DNA of 39,138 nt from Sphaeroforma sirkka (Eukaryota; Opisthokonta; Ichthyosporea; Ichthyophonida). A program made the translations under genes and the position numbers. The notes under the pieces were generated by a model. It was not told where the DNA came from and did no database searches. It saw only the letters and a program-made list of their open reading frames with translations. This document shows positions 33,620-39,138 of this stretch, one piece after another; the first letter of the stretch is position 1, and each line of letters opens with the position of its first letter. Location: the NCBI GenBank assembly GCA_001586965.3, contig LUCW03001462.1, positions 75,001-114,138 on the forward strand, read 5' to 3'.

Positions 33620-34829
33620 TTACAGATTTGAATCAGGCCTGCATAATTTGTTGTTCTCTATGTACTGCTTGATAACTTCGCGCTCTGTTTTGCCTCTAAG
33701 GGACGAAGGCCGGAGAGTACGATCGGGATGCCGAAATTGTGGTCCTAGACGCCCAGTTATATCTGTACGCAGTGCTCCTGCATCTATATTATTAGCTCGT
33801 CTATATCCATCTCCTGATAGACAATAATTATGTAGCTTAGCTAGAACTGTAACAACTCTTGGAGCGCGTTTAAAATCTAAACGCAAGGGTTGCCATAGAA
33901 GGCCCCATTTTCGGACTATAACTCCAAAGGCCTGCTCGATATGCATGCGAGATTGAGACTGGAAATAATTGTATTCGTCTCATGCATCGCCCATTGCTTC
34001 ACGAGTACCAGGATAGGGTGTAAGCATATGGTTGGTACATCTGTAGGCTGCATCACCCAGTACGTAGTAAAACATGGGTAAATTCTCCACTAGCAGGTCA
34101 AACCTGGTATATTCCCAAGCTCGACGATCATGCATACTACCGTAGTTTGCATCACATATGGCTTGGGCATTCAGCCCATAACCAGTCTTATGTCCAGAAT
34201 ATAAACGACGCATATACTGACATCTATTTAATGGAGGAAAAGCTATGCGCACAAATAAGCCATCGGCGACGGCAACACAACGGCTAATCACCCCGTGAGT
34301 AGAGTGTGATTTGAACTCTTCTGCTGTTTTGGCAATCTCTTCTTCCACTTTTGGAAAGCGGAAATACAGGAAACTCAAACCATCAATTGCGTATAAAACT
34401 CTCCAAAATATGTAGTAAACAGGAGCAGAATAAATCCCAAACGCAATTTTAATATCTTGGTATTTTCCGCCGGCTGCTATACGCAGGAAGACAGCAAGTT
34501 GTACCTCCCATCTATTGCACCTCCTCTCAACATGTCCATCTTTTTTGTTTCTTCTGCATGTTTTGTATATCTCACGTGCAAGAAACAAAACTTTTGGGTA
34601 CTTCATACGAAAAGTGTTCTCAAAGCTGCGTTCTGTTTGTAGCAGAGCGCAGAGTGTTTTGCCAGTTCGCGCGAGTACGAGCAACAAGCGTCCCTCTATT
34701 GCACTTCACCTGAAAGCTGGAAAGTCCGTCACCTACTCTATTCCTTTCCATTGCTCTCAGCAGCAAGTAAAGTTTAGACAGCATCACTCGTCGCTTGTGT
34801 GTTACCGCCTTGTTCTTTAAGAGGGACAT
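33620..34829 (-). pseudogene. PIF/Harbinger DDE transposase, one internal stop
   Basis: The main frame runs 34687-33620. The N-terminal region has ENTFRMKYPKVLFLAREIYK. The DDE_Tnp_4 core follows: first Asp in CVAVADGLFVRI, then YSGHKTGYGLNAQAICDANY, second Asp in FYYVLGDAAYRCTNHMLTPY, and Glu in MHIEQAFGVIV, then VLAKLHNYC. All three catalytic residues are present. The only break in this stretch is a TGA at 33980-33982, between the second Asp and the Glu. The start of 34687 is not an ATG. An upstream frame from ATG 34829 reads into this region with one frameshift near 34670, so the N-terminus also has a small lesion. The protein cuts and pastes the element at the terminal repeats, and the single stop truncates it before Glu. 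Confidence 0.85.
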
Positions 34830-35556
34830 TGTTATTATGAACTACTTTCTGTATATAGTATAGTACACTACAACCAACAGAAGATTCATAAAGTATGTAG
34901 GCAATGATGCACTGTACTCTAATATACTATAACAAACAAAAACTAAAAAGTTGTTTACAAAATGTGAAAATGTCAATACGGGCCACACAACGATGCTTTG
35001 ACACTCAATATTCTGTAGCATTTGGGTACCATTATTGGCATATTGTCAGAGTCCAGATTTTCGAAATCTCAGGATTCCCAAATCCTGATTTCAGGTTTCT
35101 GACCCAATTCCTGATATTGGAGTCATCAGAAATATGGCGGGGCACTTGGACAAATATCCAAGAGCCGTGTGTGAGAGAAACACTCAAGTGAAAATATCAG
35201 TCTAGTGAATTTATCAGAATTCTAAAGATCAGAATAAAGGCTCGGACGAATCTCTTTACCTAAGGCTTAACCTAGCTGAGAGATTCGTACTCGAGAAGAG
35301 GTCTATTGTTTCCTTTGGTCGTATCTTTATCAGTACTCTCAAACTCTACAATTCTACCATATTGCAACCAATAGAAAGACGCAGCATTGCTCGTATATTT
35401 GAGCGGCATAGGTATACTATTTTTTTTTGTGGATTTCATCAACCACTAGGATGGCTTTATTCTCAAAACTTACGGTTTCAATTCCAACGGCTGGGATGGC
35501 AAAAAAAAAAACTGAGCCAAGGACTGTCGCAAAAGTACCCTTTAATTTTATTTACT
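34830..35556. other. Right non-coding end of the Harbinger element
   Basis: AT-rich sequence upstream of the transposase, probably its promoter. I see no gene. An ACGAATCTC/GAGATTCGT inverted repeat lies at about 35243-35288, and A/T homopolymers lie near 35410 and 35500. Confidence 0.6.
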
Positions 35557-35587
35557 TTTAATGGAGACATCTCGTTAAGAACCACCC
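35557..35587 (-). repeat. Harbinger right terminal inverted repeat
   Basis: It ends CTCGTTAAGAACCACCC, followed by TAA at 35588-35590. Confidence 0.9.
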
Positions 35588-36010
35588 TAAGTCCATAATT
35601 ATATCAGTAAAGTGCGGAATCATATCTTTTGCTTCACCTGCCGGAGGTTTAGGTATCTCTAACATGTTATCATCTGACTGATCTTTATTTGGGTCCAGCC
35701 CATTAGGCAGACCAGTGAGAGTTACACCTAAACTGAGAAGATCAGTCATACCTATAGTTAAATTGTATTTCTGAGACATGTCAGTACCGATTAGGTGAGT
35801 CTTTACTTCTCTTCTATCTGACAACATTATGTGTGCATAGTCAATGGCTTCTTCGCAAGTGGTTACTTTGCTACTTCCCAAGATTTAATTAGTTTCGTTA
35901 TGGATAGCCATATTTGTAGCGTAGCTACTCGGCTTGAGATAGCAGAGAATTCAAGCCCTGGATCAAAAAGTGCTATAGCTTTTTCTCATTTACATAAACG
36001 GTTTGAAATA
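35588..36010 (-). pseudogene. G2 aspartic protease, right part of the split Ty3/gypsy element
   Basis: Minus-strand ALFDPGLEFSAISSRVA is the active-site strand, with Pro where Ser or Thr is usual (D-P-G). After a frameshift near 35875 the frame 35881-35588 reads KTHLIGTDMSQKYNLTIG then MTDLLSLG, the flap and hydrophobic-G-x-D-hydrophobic region of Ty3 proteases. It ends in IIMDL at the Harbinger boundary, and the same frame resumes as IIQNR at 29104. The upstream side is cut by the foldback element at about 36025. Confidence 0.75.
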
Positions 36011-36024
36011 TACGTTTATCTGTA

Positions 36025-36170
36025 GTAATACGGCCTCCGGTCAGTCTAAAATATCAAGATCAATTGAGGTAATACATTGGTTTTTATTTGTATTGTAGAA
36101 ATACGGCCTCCGGTCAGTCTAAAATATCAAGATCAATTGAGATAATACATTGGTTTTTATTTGTATTTTA
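36025..36170. repeat. 73-base tandem duplication of the foldback terminus
   Basis: The terminus (TACGGCCTCCGGTCAGTCTA and following sequence) occurs at 36025-36097 and again from 36098, nearly identical. Each copy is preceded by TGTA. Confidence 0.85.
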
Positions 36171-37166
36171 AATAATTTAGTACAAGCTCTTTTTCCAATA
36201 TTTCCAAAGTGTTCTAAATTCACTTTGATGGCTCCAATAGCCTGAGTATTTGGTATGACTCATCTACTTGGACCTATTTGAGACATTAGTAGATGTAGGA
36301 TATTATAAACTAAATTTTATAATCTCCGAACTACTACTTATAGATTTTGGTCCTCCCGCCAATCTCCAAAATCCAATAAGTCTTTTTCTTTTTTTAACTT
36401 TTCTTCAGATGGAACTTTATTTATATCAGCTAATGTATTAACGTGACTTACGTTATTATGTCTATTTACAAATTAGGCAAGTGGTCATGAACACTTAGTA
36501 CTTCTAGTGAAATTATTCAATAAAGAACAGCTAGAGGTACGCCCTGTGTGATCGAGGATATTTGGGCTCTTAACAAGAGGCAGTCCCGATCATTCTTACA
36601 CAAGCTACCACTGCTAAATCCTAACTGACTAAATTGTATTTTAGTTTAATATAGTTTGAAACCTAGTAATTTCCATCGAAGTTTACACCTCTTGGAAAGA
36701 GCCTTAATATCCTCGATCACACAGGACTTACCTCTAGCTATTCTTTATTAAATAATTTTCACTAAAAGTACTGTGTTCATGACCACATGCCTAATTTGTA
36801 GATAGACATAAGAACGTAAGTGAAGTTAATACATTGGCTAATATAAATAAAGTTCCATCTGAGGAAAAATTAAAAAATTAAAAGACTTATTGATTTTAGA
36901 GATTGGCAGGGAAGACCAAAACCTGTAAGTATTAGTTCAAAGATTATAAAATTTAGTTTATATTATCCTACATTTACTATCGTCTCAAATAGGTCCAAGT
37001 AAATGAATCAAACCAAACACTCAGGCTATTGGATCCATCAAAGTGAATTTAGAACACTTTGAAATGTTGGTAAAAGAATTTGTATTGAATTATTATATAA
37101 ACAATTAAAAACCAATATGTTATCTCATTTGATCTTGATATTTTAGACTGACCGAGAACGTATTTC
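36098..37166. mobile_element. Foldback (palindromic) transposable element
   Basis: The left arm 36098-36569 and right arm 36699-37166 are inverted copies of each other with scattered differences, around a 129-base spacer. The outer termini are GAAATACGGCCTCCGGTC and its inverse, each flanked by TA, as in TA-targeting transposons. There is no coding sequence in the arms. The outer and inner arm segments recur at 24319-24560 and 38793-39138. The spacer plus left arm matches the 38793 copy, so the palindrome looks like two element ends joined head to head. Confidence 0.8.
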
Positions 37167-37187
37167 TAAATTCTCAAGGATAAGCAG

Positions 37188-37470
37188 ATGATGAATACCT
37201 TTATTCATTTCTGTGAGTCAGAGGAATGGAAAACTATCTTGAAGGTCTATGAGCCCAACTGGAAAGCCCTACCCTGGCGCCAGTTGCGTGAGAATATACT
37301 TAACGCTTTTTTTTGAAGATGCACGTGACCGTGAACTTCTAGAGTTTCGCAAGACCTTTGCGAACGATACTACTATTGTAATCGTAGCAGGTCCCGGAGT
37401 ATCGAACCATATAATACGTAAGTATATAAAAAATAGGATATTAATATCCACAGCGTCGCATCTAAGGTAG
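37188..37470 (+). pseudogene. Unrecognised coding fragment, one base out of frame
   Basis: ATG 37188 reads FIHFCESEEWKTILKVYEPN, then LPWRQLRENILNAFF, and stops after a run of eight T at 37307-37316. One frame over, the sequence continues FEDARDRELLEFRKTFANDT, then TIVIVAGPGVSNHII. One T fewer would join the two. The pattern vaguely resembles the region before the catalytic domain of hAT-type transposases, but I do not claim it. A consensus donor GTAAGT follows NHII at 37421, so this may have been an exon. Confidence 0.45.
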
Positions 37471-38249
37471 AGGTTTTACTATGTGGTATTTAAATACTTG
37501 TGAACAATCTTACGTATCTTGAGATACTAAAAGATGGTAAACAATGGCTTTCCTCTATAACATCCTATACTGAAATGACTCATAGGATACAGGCTGAAGA
37601 CTGAAAACTAAGTTTTTTTTTACGTTAAAATAATAGACCTAGGTTTTACAACCTAAAATCCTATTGACTTGGTTTCTTAAGAAACCAATCAATGATAACT
37701 CAGCAACCAGCCTCGGATAGCCCTTAGGGAATGCCACGCCAACCTGCGACGGAGCGTACATTTATTTATTTATTTATTTTTCTTAAGTGGCCAATTAAGC
37801 CGGAACCCTGGACAATGTGTACTTTCCTTAAAAGGATAAAAACCGTTTCATTGGAAGCAACTGGCAAAGCGCAATAGTGCATAGCCAACACAACTGTCAA
37901 ACGGGGTGACCGTTATTAATATCTAGGCGAAACCCTAAATAAATGAAACCGATGACGGTCCGAGAAGCGAAGGCATAATAGACAAGGCTGCCTACCCGTC
38001 TAGCCTCACTTTGACTAGTAGCTTTAAAGCTATTAAGACCTGAGTTGTAAGCTAGCTTACTTATTTTGTTTACAAGCGCACTTTGGTATATATTAAAATA
38101 CATAGCACACTTATTACTAGACATCGACAACTGTAGTAAAGTACTACATCGGTTTACATTATTTGAGGTGCTCTAGCGCATATGACCCATGAACACTCGG
38201 ATGGGGGGTCGTACCTATACTGATGAATATTTATTAATTTGTCAGATGA
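37471..38249. other. Region without recognisable genes
   Basis: Contains a perfect 20-base palindrome (37669-37688), a short (ATTT)n run near 37762-37780, and a minus frame at 37897-38130 of 77 codons without family signature. Confidence 0.5.
37669..37688. repeat. Perfect 20-base palindrome
   Basis: TTGGTTTCTTAAGAAACCAA equals its own reverse complement. Confidence 0.9.
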
Positions 38250-38672
38250 TGGGGACTCTGGAGGCTAGCCTTTTTTAAGAAGGTCAATGATGATATTATT
38301 GCCTATGGTGATTTGCGATCTATGCCTTGGTCTGTCTTTGAGAAGATAGTTCAAAAGCATACCAACTCATCTACTAGAGTACTTAGTACCTCAAGCTTCA
38401 CCCCGCCCGCTAAGCGTACCGCGACAGAGAATAACACTGCGCGTAATGCTAAGAAACCTCGCACTACTGCTGGAGGTGGTAAAGGCTCTACTTCTACTGA
38501 ACCAAAAGGTGAAAAGAAGGAGAAAGCATCTTGCAAGAAGTGTGGCTACAACCTCACTAAACGTGGTGGCAAGTGGAATGATAAACACGACTCTGTTAAG
38601 TGTGCACCAGGCAAGCCAAACTTTGGGCACTATATGAAAGAGTGTACTATTTGCAAGGATACTAACGGTTAG
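38250..38672 (+). CDS. Lys-rich protein fragment with Cys/His cluster
   Basis: The frame is open from 38250 and reads LAFFKKVNDDIIAYGDLRSM (first ATG 38322), PWSVFEKIVQKH, then a Ser/Thr/Lys-rich linker (KRTATENNTARNAKKPRTT). A cluster follows: CKKCGYNLTKRGGKWNDKHD, then VKCAPGKPNFGHYMKECTIC. C-x2-C with later His and Cys suggests zinc binding, but no named finger fits. It lies between two foldback-arm copies and may be cargo or a fragment of a mobile element. The upstream end may be an exon boundary (TTTTTTAAG at 38271-38279). Confidence 0.4.
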   Translation, partial: WGLWRLAFFKKVNDDIIAYGDLRSMPWSVFEKIVQKHTNSSTRVLSTSSFTPPAKRTATENNTARNAKKPRTTAGGGKGSTSTEPKGEKKEKASCKKCGYNLTKRGGKWNDKHDSVKCAPGKPNFGHYMKECTICKDTNG

Positions 38673-38792
38673 TATAAAGATGATTGCAAAGACATGCCGA
38701 ACGTCTAAGTTAAGCACTGACAGTTCTATATGTGTGCACTAGAGCAAGATTATGAGATAAAGTTCAATAAAATCTATACCAAAAGGAGATAT
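38673..38792. other. Short non-coding spacer
   Basis: Nothing recognisable lies between the Cys/His fragment and the next foldback arm. Confidence 0.4.
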
Positions 38793-39138
38793 GTAAACTT
38801 CGATGGAAAGTACTAGGTCTCAAACTATATTAAACTAAAATACAATTTAGTCAGTTAGATTTAGCAGTGGTAGCTTGTGTAAGAGTATGATCGGGACTGC
38901 CTCTTGTTAAGAGCCTCCAATATCCTCGATCACACAGGGCGTACCTCTAGCTGTTCTTTATTGAATAATTTTCACTAGAAGTACTAAGTGTTCAAGACCA
39001 CTTGCCTAATTTGTAGATAGACATAATAACGTAAGTCAAGTTAATATATTAGCTAATATAAATAAAGTTCCATCTGAAGAAAAGTTAAAAAAAGAAAAAA
39101 GACTTATTGGATTTTGGAGATTGGCGGGAAGATCAAAA
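38793..39138 (+). mobile_element. Foldback element copy, truncated by the window
   Basis: This is the reverse complement of about 36347-36686, and its right part matches 36699-36920 directly. It ends at the window edge in GGCGGGAAGATCAAAA, where the palindromic copy continues into the outer arm. The outer arm is therefore expected just beyond the window. Confidence 0.8.

Noticed and set aside
33980..33982. In-frame TGA in the transposase as selenocysteine or an alternative genetic code
   Set aside because: Host genes here end normally, no selenocysteine hairpin is apparent, and Harbinger transposases have no selenocysteine. A nonsense mutation is simpler.
36025..39138. DIRS-type retrotransposon suggested by inverted and split repeats
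   Set aside because: No tyrosine recombinase or RT is visible between the arms, and the TA-flanked termini fit a DNA foldback element better.

Overview
This is a eukaryotic nuclear window. Its protein-coding genes have GT-AG introns of about 350 to 1,770 bases, AATAAA poly(A) signals, long (TA)n and (TG)n tracts, and dense retrotransposon and DNA-transposon remains. The two host genes look animal-like (a DENN-domain Rab exchange factor and a Tudor/PHD chromatin reader), but the gene structure and repeat load are not clearly those of an animal. A unicellular holozoan such as an ichthyosporean is my best guess, held weakly.

Bases 1 to about 16.8 kb form the gene compartment. A DENND5-like gene runs leftward (exons 4044-3545, 1771-1576 and 743-543, continuing off the left edge). 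About 1 kb away, in divergent orientation, a 2,894-residue chromatin reader runs rightward in four exons (5056-5463, 7139-13588, 14297-15807, 16155-16470). The splice phases of all four exons agree. It carries an N-terminal chromo-barrel/Tudor-knot-like domain, a second interrupted Tudor-like core, a C4HC3 PHD finger, and several copies of a short repeat I do not recognise. The introns hold microsatellites, a nested minisatellite and a perfect G-quadruplex motif.

Bases 16.8-21.6 kb are AT-rich and mostly without recognisable genes. One weak leftward gene candidate lies at 17785-18660, and there are several small inverted-repeat elements.

Bases 21.6-39.1 kb form a transposon graveyard with a readable order of events. 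A decayed Ty3/gypsy element (G1) lies leftward at 21598-24300. A second Ty3/gypsy element (G2) lies leftward from about 36000 to 24677. G2 has the order protease, reverse transcriptase, RNase H, Dam-methyltransferase-like domain, coiled spacer, integrase and chromodomain-like tail. A 6,480-base PIF/Harbinger element (29108-35587, 31-base terminal inverted repeats, TAA target duplication) has landed inside the G2 pol between protease and reverse transcriptase. Removing it with one TAA rejoins the two halves in a single frame. The Harbinger element carries three genes: an accessory protein (+), a THAP zinc-finger protein (-) and a DDE transposase (-) with a single premature stop late in the coding sequence. 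To the right lies a ~1.07 kb palindromic foldback element whose arms recur at 24319-24560 and 38793-39138, and two unrecognised coding fragments.
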